In this document: positions 1 to 7,755 of the stretch, piece after piece
Numbering within the stretch: the first letter of the stretch is position 1
Layout of the letters: every line of letters begins with the position of its first letter
Source of the DNA: Amoebophrya sp. AT5.2
Taxonomy: Eukaryota; Sar; Dinophyceae; Syndiniales; Amoebophryaceae
Reading direction: 5' to 3'
Length of the DNA: 11,495 nt
Assembly (NCBI GenBank): GCA_005223375.1
Contig: RXOD01006046.1
Location: forward strand, 1 to 11,495
Made by a program: the position numbers and the translations under genes
Notes under the pieces: model-generated
What the model was told of the DNA's origin: nothing
Databases searched by the model: none
What the model saw: only the letters and a program-made list of their open reading frames with translations

Positions 1-2997
1 TCATCTGCTTATAAAATGCCATATCGTAAGTACACGGACATGAGTAAAAAAATAAAAAACAAAATCAAGGAGAAGGAACAAATTCGATATTGATTTAGAA
101 ACGCAAGCGTCTACCTGCAGAGGGCAAAGCGTTTGGTGGCCAAGGTTCGGTCTGCGCAGCAGCGTCGGGCTGTATTTCGGCTCTCGCTGCTGTCTGTCCA
201 TCAGGGTGGAAACCGGGGACTCCTGTTTCAGCGGCACTCCACCTCCCGTCAAAGTAGGCGTGCAACGGTACTCCGCCGACGTCCTCCGGCCTCCCATCGC
301 CGGGAAAGAACCGCCGGCGGGCGCGCGCCTCGGCATCCCGCCCCCGGCCGCTGCGGTCTGCTTTCCGATGGTGCTCCGGGAGCTCGACCTCGCGACACAG
401 GAGCTGTCGAAGGTTGATGCGGCTACGACCGCCTGCTCTCGGACCTTGCCCGGGTGGGCCGCAAAATTATTTTTGCGAGGCACACCCTCCCCTTCGTCCT
501 CGATCATTGTGCCTTCGCTTTTTTGTTCACCACCAACCAGGTCGTTGTACTTCTTCCGACCCGAACGCGCGAGCTCCTCGCCGATGCGCACGATGCTGAG
601 GCTGGTATCATCGAGGTTGGGGAGGTAGCGTTGCCACGTCGCGTGAACAGAGTTTTTTTCGCGGCGGGGGTCGTTCGCGATCTCATCATCTTCCGCCCCT
701 TCGAGGACTACACCTTGGTCGTCGTGGTCGGACGCGTTTCCCCCACCGCCGGCGTGGTCCGAGTCCTGCTCTTGCTCCTCCACGCTGTACGGATGCGGTC
801 CTGCACCCGCGTCCGCTCCGGAGGGAGCGGACCTTTTATTCGTCCCCGTGGCCAAATTATGGTTCGCCTTCGTGGCCGGCTGATGTTGAGGCTTTGCAAT
901 CGCGGAGCTTTTGCTGTGTTTTCTGTTCGATGTCGATGTTATTGTCGTGCCGCCTACTCCGGTGAAGATCCGCGGCGTTGCCCCAGGGTACTCGCCACCC
1001 ACGCCGCCGTGGCTGTAGCTGTGGTTGTCTCGCTCCGCCACGGTGTAAAACTCGTCCTGCTCCGAGTGACTCTGCGACTGTGACATGAAGTCGTGGTCGT
1101 CCTCTCGCTGCTCTACTGCAGCGTCGTAATTATAATCGCGTTCGTTTAAAAAATGCTGAGGTGGATGTTGTTCTCCGGCTCCTGCGCCCGACATATCGCT
1201 GCAAGTATGACTCAGTTCGAGGCCGTCGGACGTGAAGCTCTTGTTTTTTAGAACGCTGTCTTTGTCGTTGAGCAGCTCGTTACAACCATTACGAGTCAGC
1301 ATTTGCTCGTTCCTCTTCGCGAATTTCTCGACCAGAAAACCCGGGCCGTCACGGTCGAGCTCCTCCGGACGAGTAGCGTGCTGAGGATGGAATGAAACTC
1401 GAGCCGCTTGGTCGTTCCTCCGCGCGAGGCGTTCGACGAAAAACCCAGGACCGTCGTTCTCGCGAATGACATCATGGACATCGGATTGGCTATCGGCCAC
1501 CTCCTGGTTCAGTTCCGGAGTACGGGGTGCTGTCGCGGCACGAAGGGCGTCGTTGCGACGTGCCAGTTTTTCGATGAGGAAGCCGGGGCCGTCATGGTCG
1601 AGTGGCAACGGCGCCGCGTGGTCGCTACCACTTCCAGAGGCACGCGCTTTTGACCTTGAACTTGTAACCGGTTCCTGCTTGTTCGGCGCGAACGATTCCT
1701 GCTGTTGACGTGCGAATCTTTCGATCAAAAACCCTGGACCGTCCTGCTCGACTACAGCGTCCCCCGCCTCTCCGGCAGTACTGGTGGCGGCGGAGTCATG
1801 ATTTGCTGTGCGGCCGCCTTCTGCTGAGGGATCTGGGTCATCTTCTTGGTACAAGTCTTCGTCTTGCTGTTTGCGTGCTGGTTCGAGACGCTTGACGCCG
1901 AACCCGGGGCCATCCTGCTCGCAAATGATGGTTGCGGGCGACGCTGTCATCCTTTGCTCGTGCTTCCGCGCAAAGCGCTCGATGAGGAAGCCAGGACCGT
2001 CTAACTCCTGAACAGCCCCCGCGATGTTGATCTCTTCCCCGGAACTCTCACGTGGGAGGTCGTCGCCTCGCCGAGCGCCTCCTGCCGAAAAAGTAGAAGT
2101 AGACGGTCGATGAAACTTCCTCGTCTTTCCAAGTTCATCCGGCTCAAAACCTTTACTTATTCCAGAATTTTGGCCCTGCCCCGGACTGCGACCCATTTGC
2201 TCCATAACTTGCTGGCCCCCCTCCGGTTCTGGGTGGAGGTCATCAGCATATAAAGCTGCTCGCGCGCTGGCGCTGGCGCTCCCCCGAGTGTTCCTCTCGT
2301 ACGGGTTCGCTTCCATTTCTTTGCGTCCTGACGACATGAGCTCCAGAAGTTCCCGGTACTGCTTTTTCGAACTGACCGACGCCGGGTCGGCCGTGCCCCC
2401 GCTTCCTAGACACGGCGCCAGCCCGTGCCCGACCCGCAGCAGCTTCGCCGAGCTGCGCGGCTGCCTCTTCAGAACCTTCCGTCCCCCCGATGAATTTCCT
2501 CCCCCATCACTGTACAGCGGCGACCCGTTGAAGGGGGACTCGAGGTTGTCCGCGCGCGTGATATTGTTGAAGTCGTGCGCGGGAGTAACGCCCACATACT
2601 TCGTCCGGCCGAGGGGCGAGATCATACTTTGATGCTGTTGTTGATGAAGGTTCTCATGTTCGCGGTTGTTGTAACTACCACCACCTTCTGTTGAACCTGC
2701 CTTGCTAGAGCTGCGGAGTGTGGTGGTGGGAGCGGCCGGGTCGTCTCCATGATCCCGTTGTGAATGTGATCCTCGTGCAGCGGCTGAAGATGCTGAGGTC
2801 GTGAGAACTGCATCCTGGTGCTGCTGGGTCAGCAGCTGCCCTGCTTCGCGCTGCAGGTGTTGTGCAGACGACGACGATGTGAGCACGCCCGACTTCAGAA
2901 ACGGGTTTGCGGTCGTAACAGAATCGGCACCGCTAGAGCGGCGCTTGCGACCATTACCATCAACGTTCTGGTGGAGGGTGGAGAGCGAGGACGACAT
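1..2997 (-). CDS. Large disordered protein with six DGPGF-type motifs (unrecognised; probably continues past the left edge)
   Basis: A 998-codon open frame starts at an ATG with A at -3, and an in-frame TAA lies about 13 codons upstream, so the start is well placed. I recognise no domain. The protein is mostly low complexity: S/Q/H-rich at residues 40-125 and G/D/E-rich at 600-780. Better ordered islands lie around 124-162 (ISPLGRTKYVGVTPAHDF and following), 212-234, 786-822 (WQRYLPNLDDTSLSIVRIGE and following) and 905-957. Six copies of a DGPGF[LF][IV]E[RK][FL]A[RK] motif sit between residues 331 and 567, separated by variable linkers. There are eleven Ser/Thr-Pro sites (residues 127, 138, 154, 159, 271, 353, 493, 674, 913, 927, 943), so phosphorylation by proline-directed kinases is possible. 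No signal peptide is seen. The hydrophobic tail after residue 961 is AT-rich and is probably an intron read as protein, with the true exon ending at 115. A scaffold or multivalent binding role is inference only. Confidence 0.85.
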   Translation of the reverse strand: MSSSLSTLHQNVDGNGRKRRSSGADSVTTANPFLKSGVLTSSSSAQHLQREAGQLLTQQHQDAVLTTSASSAAARGSHSQRDHGDDPAAPTTTLRSSSKAGSTEGGGSYNNREHENLHQQQHQSMISPLGRTKYVGVTPAHDFNNITRADNLESPFNGSPLYSDGGGNSSGGRKVLKRQPRSSAKLLRVGHGLAPCLGSGGTADPASVSSKKQYRELLELMSSGRKEMEANPYERNTRGSASASARAALYADDLHPEPEGGQQVMEQMGRSPGQGQNSGISKGFEPDELGKTRKFHRPSTSTFSAGGARRGDDLPRESSGEEINIAGAVQELDGPGFLIERFARKHEQRMTASPATIICEQDGPGFGVKRLEPARKQQDEDLYQEDDPDPSAEGGRTANHDSAATSTAGEAGDAVVEQDGPGFLIERFARQQQESFAPNKQEPVTSSRSKARASGSGSDHAAPLPLDHDGPGFLIEKLARRNDALRAATAPRTPELNQEVADSQSDVHDVIRENDGPGFFVERLARRNDQAARVSFHPQHATRPEELDRDGPGFLVEKFAKRNEQMLTRNGCNELLNDKDSVLKNKSFTSDGLELSHTCSDMSGAGAGEQHPPQHFLNERDYNYDAAVEQREDDHDFMSQSQSHSEQDEFYTVAERDNHSYSHGGVGGEYPGATPRIFTGVGGTTITSTSNRKHSKSSAIAKPQHQPATKANHNLATGTNKRSAPSGADAGAGPHPYSVEEQEQDSDHAGGGGNASDHDDQGVVLEGAEDDEIANDPRREKNSVHATWQRYLPNLDDTSLSIVRIGEELARSGRKKYNDLVGGEQKSEGTMIEDEGEGVPRKNNFAAHPGKVREQAVVAASTFDSSCVARSSSRSTIGKQTAAAGGGMPRRAPAGGSFPAMGGRRTSAEYRCTPTLTGGGVPLKQESPVSTLMDRQQREPKYSPTLLRRPNLGHQTLCPLQVDACVSKSISNLFLLLDFVFYFFTHVRVLTIWHFISR
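5..114 (-). other. Candidate intron at the left edge of the disordered-protein gene
   Basis: Read on the minus strand, CTGCAG is followed by GTAGAC, a good donor, exactly after codon 961 (phase 0). Base composition then changes sharply to AT-rich with a long T tract. An acceptor (TTTATAAGCAG) ends at position 5 and leaves ATGA as the first four bases of a next exon that runs out of the window. The in-frame TGA at 1-3 would then not be read. This is supported only by splice-site and composition signals. Confidence 0.5.
1297..1356 (-). repeat. DGPGF motif copy 6
   Basis: Residues 548-567, core DGPGFLVEKFAKRNEQ. It is the last copy; an S/D/E/H-rich linker follows. The proline codon is CCG, so the six copies together use all four proline codons. 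Confidence 0.85.
1402..1461 (-). repeat. DGPGF motif copy 5
   Basis: Residues 513-532, core DGPGFFVERLARRNDQ. The two hydrophobic residues after the core are Phe-Val. The proline codon is CCT. Confidence 0.85.
1540..1599 (-). repeat. DGPGF motif copy 4
   Basis: Residues 467-486, core DGPGFLIEKLARRNDA. Lys-Leu replaces Arg-Phe, a conservative change. The proline codon is CCC. Confidence 0.85.
1690..1749 (-). repeat. DGPGF motif copy 3
   Basis: Residues 417-436, core DGPGFLIERFARQQQE. Its first eleven core residues are identical to copy 1, but the codons differ at several positions (CCA for Pro, TTG for Leu, AGA for Arg). Confidence 0.85.
1861..1920 (-). repeat. DGPGF motif copy 2 (divergent)
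   Basis: Residues 360-379, core DGPGFGVKRLEPARKQQ. This is the most diverged copy. Gly replaces Leu after the core, Lys replaces the conserved Glu, and two residues (Glu-Pro) are inserted before the Ala-Arg-Lys. The proline codon is CCC. Confidence 0.8.
1948..2007 (-). repeat. DGPGF motif copy 1
   Basis: Residues 331-350 of the large disordered protein, core DGPGFLIERFARKHEQ. The proline codon is CCT. It is the most N-terminal copy and matches the consensus at every core position. Confidence 0.85.
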
Positions 2998-3237
2998 GAT
3001 GCCTCTCGTTCTGGCTGTCGCTTCTTGATGAACAACTTAGACGGAATTCATTGCTTCCCTATCTTCGTAAGATGAGATTTGTTCCATCTTCGATCGAGTA
3101 AGCCATTACTCACATTCACAACGATGCTGCTTACATGCAACACTGGGTGTCAGTGTCAACAGCCTGAAGATAGACGAGTATACTCAGTAGGTGTAGGTGT
3201 AGGAATAGATATTGTAGTCTGGTGTCGGTGTCCTCGT

Positions 3238-3435
3238 GTGTGTGTGCGATAGGTTCCCCCAGTGCCCCCCGGGACGGGCTGAAGCTCAGAGTCCTTCACC
3301 TCACGGCGTGACAGCGACCCAAGTGCCGCCGGCCAAACTATCTTAATTAGCCCCTAACTATGACGCGAAGGAAGTAGGAGCTGTGTGCGTGTGATTCGTT
3401 CCCACACTGCCGGGGACGGGCTCGAGCTGGGTGTT
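3238..3435. repeat. Degenerate direct repeat, two units about 142 bases apart
   Basis: Two stretches, about 3238-3290 and 3382-3435, share GTGTG-rich starts, a GTTCCC block and an exact GGGACGGGCT (3271-3280 and 3413-3422) followed by AGCT two bases later. The sequence between and after these blocks is not shared. They lie upstream of the disordered-protein gene, so they may be an old duplication or a repeated control element. Confidence 0.4.
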
Positions 3436-3797
3436 TCTCGAGATGGCGGTCCGGGTCTTTTTAGTCTGTTCGTCGCGCTCGCTCTCGCTCTCGGAAGGAA
3501 AGAAGGGCTCTCTCGTCGACACTTCGTGCCTTGTTCGAACCGAGAAACGAGAACAAAGAAACCATGCTTAATTTCCCATCACACAGGACAATGAGCTTCT
3601 CTCGTGGTGGTGCGAAGAGGGTTGAAAACTACGCCAGTGATGGTCTTCCGATGTTCTAATATGAATGGCCAAAATCACGATGCGCAAGCGCAACGAAATT
3701 GAAATCCATGTACTTGTACATCCACCTTGCTCGTCAATTGGCTAGTACGTACAAGTATAGTAGGTAGCGTAGGGTTCATTGGATGTAGTAGTTTATA

Positions 3798-3803
3798 TTT
3801 ATT
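3798..3803 (-). terminator. Poly(A) signal AATAAA for the membrane-protein gene
   Basis: A canonical AATAAA hexamer on the minus strand sits in an AT-rich stretch (CTAATAAATATAAAC). It is about 210 bases after the candidate final stop at 4013 and about 350 bases after the stop at 4151, a suitable place for a 3' end. Confidence 0.45.
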
Positions 3804-4012
3804 AGAATGCGCCCGAGGCCCCCGCGAAAATGATCAAGTTATGCGCGGTTTTTGATTCTGTGATTCGCGTAGTTCCTCATTAGATTTCGTTTTCCTCGCC
3901 ATCCCTCACCGCGTAATGACCTGCTAAGGTGATCTCGTTGTTAGCAGGAGCAGCGCAGCCCGACGTAAGACGCTCAGCTTCAGCCTCAGCACCAGCCGAG
4001 TTCTCTTTAGTA

Positions 4013-4129
4013 TTAGTGCATGGCCTCTCCGTGTCCGTCGTCCGGCGGCGCGTCCACACTCCACCAGTTGAAGTTGAGCAGCGTTTCTTTCTCGTTCACC
4101 TCCGAAAAGCAATCATGCATCTCCGTCCT
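4013..4129 (-). CDS. Candidate 3' exon of the membrane-protein gene
   Basis: This 39-codon open stretch ends in TAA at 4013 and encodes a peptide with the segments EVNEKETLLNFNWWSVDAPP and DDGHGEAMH. Its third codon positions are strongly G/C, like the neighbouring genes and unlike the sequence after the stop. It lies 21 bases beyond the TGA at 4151 in another frame, so it probably joins the upstream frame by splicing. Acceptors ending in GAAAG (exon from 4129) and GAAAGAG (exon from 4127) are both present. Possible donors are GTAACG (intron 4276-4130, 147 bases, phase 0) and GTTCTG inside codon 681-682 (about 45 bases, phase 2). I cannot choose between them. A frameshift is the other explanation. 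Confidence 0.5.
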   Translation of the reverse strand, partial: RTEMHDCFSEVNEKETLLNFNWWSVDAPPDDGHGEAMH

Positions 4130-4150
4130 CTTTCAGACATAAGTACGTAT

Positions 4151-6031
4151 TCATGTTGCTCCGAGGCAGAACGGCAGGCTCTTTTTGTTTTCCGCTGTCC
4201 AGGCAGCCTCCCGCCCCGCCGCGGCACTTCCCCATTCCATAGCGATGCCGATGTCGGGGTCCTTGGTCATCGTTACGTCCAGCAGCAGAAAACCCCCCTC
4301 CGACGCTCGCGACTCGCAGCGGTGGCAGATCCGCAGCTCCACTAACGGGGTGACCCACTGGTACTCCAGCGCGCAGGAAAAGCGTGCGTTCGTCTTTTTG
4401 TGCGTGCTCATCACCACCCGGTTGCCGCTCGTCAGCGAGTCGAGAAAGAGAAACTGTTCGGCGTCGGTTCCCCCCGAGCCAGCGTGTCCACCAGCAGCAG
4501 GAGGTGTGGTCATCAGCGTGTCCCTGAGGTCACGGCTGCCGTCGATGAAATTCTTCAGTGCCGAGTAGAACTCGAGTAAAGTTTTCTTGCTGTGAACCTG
4601 ATGATGTGGTCCCTTGCCAACGTTTTCGTCTCCAGAGCCGTTCAAGTTGTTCATCTCAGCGTCTATTAAACCGAGCCGGTCCTGTGCGTCGTCCTCCAGT
4701 TCCGCCTTCCGCCGCAGGGCCTGCATCTCATACAGCCCGACAACGGGAGTCCACTTCTTCGCCAGCAGGCGGTTGCCTTTGGAGGCCGCCCCGCCAGATA
4801 AGGGACCACCCATCCCTCCGAATAAAGCTGTACCACCGTAAAAGGCAGCGTACACGAGCAGTAGGAACGCAATTTGCGCCACCACGAGAAACAGCAGCCA
4901 GCGCCAGTGGCGCCGTAAAGGACTCCAGATGTGCTCGGTAAACCAGGCAGGAACGCGAGAGGAGCCCAGCAAGGTACGACCACTCGCGTTCCCATTCCGG
5001 CCGCGGGCAGGTGTAGTTGTATCGGTGCCGCTGCCGTCGAAAATGGCCGCGGAAAGATCGGCGAAAAAGCCGCCAACATCGTGAAAAAAACCGCGACTTC
5101 GCCCTCGTCCATCGGCGGTCCACCTCCCGGGAGATGCACACGCAGCACCTCCAGCTGCTCCTGCTGCTGCACCGCCATCCTTGCCACCACCGTTGACGCT
5201 CCAAAACTCTTGGAGTAGTTCCCGCTCCGCCCCTGCTGCGTTGGCTGCTGACATGGAGATGAAATGATCATCGTCGTGAGAGTTCTGCTCCATGTCGTGG
5301 TTTAACTTTAATATTAGTTCGTCCTCCACCTCCTCGACGTCCTCGAGGTCCATTTCTTTCTGGAAGTGTTGCATCAGACTTCGCTGTCGCTCGCCGCGTG
5401 CGGCCGCCTCGTCGTCCTCACTGGAGTCGAAATCGGAGTCCACCTCCGGCAGTCCGGTGGACGGATTTTCGAGCAGACGCAGGCCCTTGCTCGCTGACGC
5501 TGACGCTGTAGTCACTGTGGTCTCCCCTGCTGCAGCGGCCGCTCTACAACTTGGTCCGGCCGCCCCAAGCATGTTGTAGAAGTTGTTTCCCTGCTGCGGG
5601 ACGAGAAACTTGTGATCGCCGGGAAACAAATCCTCCTCGTCGTCGCCATAGTTGTAGTGGAGGTCTTGTTGCGTTGTTTGGCTTCGGATATTCCTGCGGC
5701 TCCCTTCCTCCCCGAGGAGGCCCCGCAAAGCCGAAGAGCCCCCGACTTTAGCATCATTGATGTGCCCGCCATGAACATGATCACCCTCGTGATCGTCCGC
5801 GTCCGCTCCTCCTGCTCCTAGCAGCCGCCGCGCACGCGCGAGAAACTCTTGAGAGCGGAAATTCGCTCTCGTTTTTTGTGCATCTTCTGGCCGACGCTCC
5901 TGCGCCGGCGCCCTCTGGTCATGTGCGGGAGGTGAAGATGAAAACTGGATTTGCTGCTGCTCCTCTGCCAGAAAGGAGGAGAGGTTCGGCAAATCTTCCC
6001 CCGGCTCGGACTCCGCAATACGAATCGACAT
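4151..6031 (-). CDS. Acidic single-pass membrane protein (unrecognised)
   Basis: The first ATG in the frame gives 626 residues. I recognise no family. The N-terminal 370 residues are acidic and disordered, with D/E runs around 129-133 and 200-240, and an Ala/Gly-rich stretch around 285-300. One clear membrane segment lies at about 378-398 (RWLLFLVVAQIAFLLLVYAA), preceded by Arg/Trp/His-rich residues and followed by a Gly-rich turn. By the positive-inside rule, the long acidic part should be cytosolic and the C-terminal 220 residues lumenal or outside. The C-terminal part has a helical section (about 435-500) and a compact Cys-containing section (FSCAL, then ICHRC, about 549-590). The frame stays open for 62 codons upstream of this ATG and encodes a hydrophobic stretch, so an upstream exon could add a signal peptide. 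The ATG context (T at -3) is weak. The C-terminus probably changes through a further exon ending at 4013. Confidence 0.75.
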   Translation of the reverse strand: MSIRIAESEPGEDLPNLSSFLAEEQQQIQFSSSPPAHDQRAPAQERRPEDAQKTRANFRSQEFLARARRLLGAGGADADDHEGDHVHGGHINDAKVGGSSALRGLLGEEGSRRNIRSQTTQQDLHYNYGDDEEDLFPGDHKFLVPQQGNNFYNMLGAAGPSCRAAAAAGETTVTTASASASKGLRLLENPSTGLPEVDSDFDSSEDDEAAARGERQRSLMQHFQKEMDLEDVEEVEDELILKLNHDMEQNSHDDDHFISMSAANAAGAERELLQEFWSVNGGGKDGGAAAGAAGGAACASPGRWTADGRGRSRGFFHDVGGFFADLSAAIFDGSGTDTTTPARGRNGNASGRTLLGSSRVPAWFTEHIWSPLRRHWRWLLFLVVAQIAFLLLVYAAFYGGTALFGGMGGPLSGGAASKGNRLLAKKWTPVVGLYEMQALRRKAELEDDAQDRLGLIDAEMNNLNGSGDENVGKGPHHQVHSKKTLLEFYSALKNFIDGSRDLRDTLMTTPPAAGGHAGSGGTDAEQFLFLDSLTSGNRVVMSTHKKTNARFSCALEYQWVTPLVELRICHRCESRASEGGFLLLDVTMTKDPDIGIAMEWGSAAAGREAAWTAENKKSLPFCLGAT

Positions 6032-6217
6032 GAATTGATGATCGAAGAGCACCAGGTGCAAGGAAGCCCAAGCAGAAGGGAAAGGAAGCAAGTAGACGAG
6101 TATAGAAAGTAGTACTGTAAAGTATGGTGCTGTAATGCTCTTACTTTGATACTGGAAGGTCGGAAGCCGAAGCGTAAGCGAACGTAAGAACCTGAAGCGC
6201 ACAGCATGAAAAAACAA
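6032..6217 (-). other. In-frame hydrophobic leader or pyrimidine-rich 5' flank of the membrane-protein gene
   Basis: The frame of the membrane protein stays open from just after a TAA at 6218-6220 but has no ATG before 6031. It would encode an Arg-rich start and then FTVLLSILVYLLPFPSAWAS, which looks like a signal peptide with an Ala-x-Ala-type end. The same DNA is pyrimidine-rich on the minus strand and contains GCTTCAG and TTCCAG acceptors. It could therefore be coding (if an upstream exon supplies the ATG) or simply a splice-acceptor tract and 5' leader. Confidence 0.4.
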
Positions 6218-6220
6218 TTA

Positions 6221-7508
6221 TGTAGTGCATGTGGCACAGGCACTGGCCGCGCGAATGTGGATGACCGGTGTGACAATCAAGATCAACTTAAACACGAGGA
6301 AGACGTGGGCAAGAGAACACAAAGAAGCCGAGCGAAAAGACGGTCGCGGGGCGGGTGGCGCGACTTAGCTGCCCTGATGGTCCTGATCCTCAATCTCAAA
6401 ACAAAACTTCGACGTCACCTACCAGGTATACCTCTATACTTTTCCACCTCCGTGCCGCGACGGAAGGTATTCGGTGAAAAGGAATAAGAGATCAAAAAGA
6501 AGTACTCGCCCTCAATGAATATGCAGTGGGAAGTATCAGTATTAAGAGTAGAAGTGAAAATAAATGGGTGTCGCCTCCGCAGTTTTTCAATCAGTACGAG
6601 CAGGAGTCTAGTGACGTTTGTCTATGTTGCCTGTCGTAGAACTAGAAGTTCGTGGTCTGGAGAAGGTTCGTCATCATTTCGTCATGCTCGTTATGGTGGT
6701 CGTGCGACAGAGCTCATTCATCAGAATCTATTCATTCTGCTCCTAGTAGGCACTTGAGTCTGTTTCTCTATGCTATCTCAATCTCTACCGGTCGTGAATG
6801 AATGTAGCTGTTCATAAATGACATTGCAAGAATAAAAAAGTTTTGGTGTCCCACCTCCCCTGGGCCGAAAGTAGATTTAGGCTCTAGGTGTTTCTTCAAG
6901 CCGCTCCGAGGACGTGTGATTTTGAATCGCCCCCAAACTATTTCATATCTGGTCCAAAATGGACATCACGAATCCTGTGTGTAAATAAAGCAATGGTGGG
7001 CGAGAAAAAGTACTGTATTCACTCTTGAGTTGATCGCGTGTGGTCTACTTTCAAAATGGAAAAACTTGCCCCGCTGTGCATCAAATATAAAGCAAGACAC
7101 GAATAAACAAATACTAGGCCACCTATCGTTTTCGTTACAAGAACTAGCAAAATACTTCGGTGGTGTAGTGCTGATACTTCAAGTTGCGTCGCCTAAGGTG
7201 ATGCCCTCGTTGCACCTCCAACTCCATGCCCGTGTCCTCAGCTGTAGTGCGCCCTTCTGACACACCTACTCGTCCTCGGGCTCCTCGTGTCTCGTTCTTG
7301 TTCACCTTCAGCTTTACGGCTCAGAAGAAGTGGCTGCGGTAAGTAGGACGACCTCGATGCCCAACAACATACAAGTGGTCTTCTTGTCGTCACTCTCCTC
7401 CTGTTTACTTTCTTTGTACTTCACCTACGTACTTGGACCTCTCGTCTTTGTCGCCAACGACCACCACTTCGACTACTTCTTCGTCTTAATCCCCTGATTT
7501 GTATTTGA
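6221..7508. other. 1.3-kb stretch without a convincing gene
   Basis: Short open frames exist here on the plus strand (for example from ATGs at 6206 and 6515), but their composition and codon use do not resemble the genes nearby, and I recognise nothing in their products. Plus-strand AATAAA hexamers at 6831 and 6984 have no plus-strand gene to serve. The minus strand of 7260-7509 is purine-rich and is probably the 3' flank of the small basic-protein gene. Confidence 0.5.
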
Positions 7509-7514
7509 TTTATT
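7509..7514 (-). terminator. AATAAA overlapping the stop codon of the small basic protein
   Basis: The minus strand reads GGAAATAAATC. The TAA stop (7512-7510) lies inside an AATAAA hexamer (7514-7509). If used as a poly(A) signal it would give a very short 3' UTR. It may be chance, because a lysine codon before TAA often creates it. Confidence 0.3.
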
Positions 7515-7755
7515 TCCGGGGGGTCTTGCGCGGCTTCGCGGGCGCACCAGCTTTTCCCTTGGGGGAACTTTTCTCGTCCTTCTTGTTCTTGATGCCCTTC
7601 TTGCCCGCCTGCGGGCGCACGGGCTTGTCGGTCCATGCTGGGTGATTTTCGACGAAGTACCGCATTTTTACTATCGCGTTCACAAAATTCACGATCTCTT
7701 CCTCCCGAGCACCTTCGTCCTGCTTTGCGTCCCCCACATGCCCGATTCTCGCCAT
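7510..7755 (-). CDS. Small lysine-rich basic protein, or last exon of a split gene
   Basis: An 81-residue reading frame ends in TAA. Third codon positions are strongly G/C throughout, which marks it as real. Residues 1-45 look folded and partly helical (REEEIVNFVNAIVKMRYFVE), followed by NHPAWTDKPVRP. The last 35 residues are a Lys/Ala/Pro/Gly tail (KKGIKNKKDEKSSPKGKAG and on) of the kind seen in chromatin or RNA-binding proteins. The ATG directly follows a textbook acceptor: a TTCTAAC branch-point-like site 16 bases before CCACCAG. So this is either an exon joined in phase 0 to an upstream exon I could not find, or a gene whose mRNA receives a spliced leader just before the ATG. I tried joining it to the J-protein gene and found no donor that keeps the frame. 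Function is unknown; nucleic-acid binding is a guess from charge alone. Confidence 0.65.
   Translation of the reverse strand: MARIGHVGDAKQDEGAREEEIVNFVNAIVKMRYFVENHPAWTDKPVRPQAGKKGIKNKKDEKSSPKGKAGAPAKPRKTPRK

Larger units (their letters stand above)
2998..4012. other. Intergenic region between the membrane-protein and disordered-protein genes
   Basis: I see no convincing gene on either strand. The stretch holds the 3' flank and poly(A) signal of the membrane-protein gene, GTGTAG and TG microsatellite-like runs near 3190-3245, a degenerate 142-base direct repeat, a small GTAC-rich inverted repeat near 3708-3760, and the 5' leader of the disordered-protein gene next to its ATG. Confidence 0.6.

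Noticed and set aside
454..1083. 209-codon plus-strand ATG frame inside the disordered-protein gene
   Set aside because: It is the antisense shadow of a G/C-third-position gene. Its Val/Arg/Leu/Cys-rich product has no domain-like pattern, and the minus frame shows six conserved motifs nearby.
3525..3545. TTGTTCGAACC resembling a tRNA T-loop (B box)
   Set aside because: There is no A box or foldable cloverleaf at the right distance.
4666..5271. 201-codon minus-strand frame overlapping the membrane-protein gene
   Set aside because: It lies within the membrane-protein gene in a shifted frame, and the membrane protein's frame is longer and has the better codon pattern.
6206..6487. 93-codon plus-strand frame starting at ATG 6206, divergent from the membrane-protein gene
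   Set aside because: Codon use differs from the real genes, the product is Arg/Lys-rich without recognisable features, and it overlaps the likely 5' flank of the opposite gene.
6831..6989. Two plus-strand AATAAA hexamers
   Set aside because: No plus-strand gene ends before them, so they are best explained by AT-rich sequence.
7030..7260. 76-codon plus-strand frame
   Set aside because: It starts at TTG, is AT-rich, and has no sign of coding composition.
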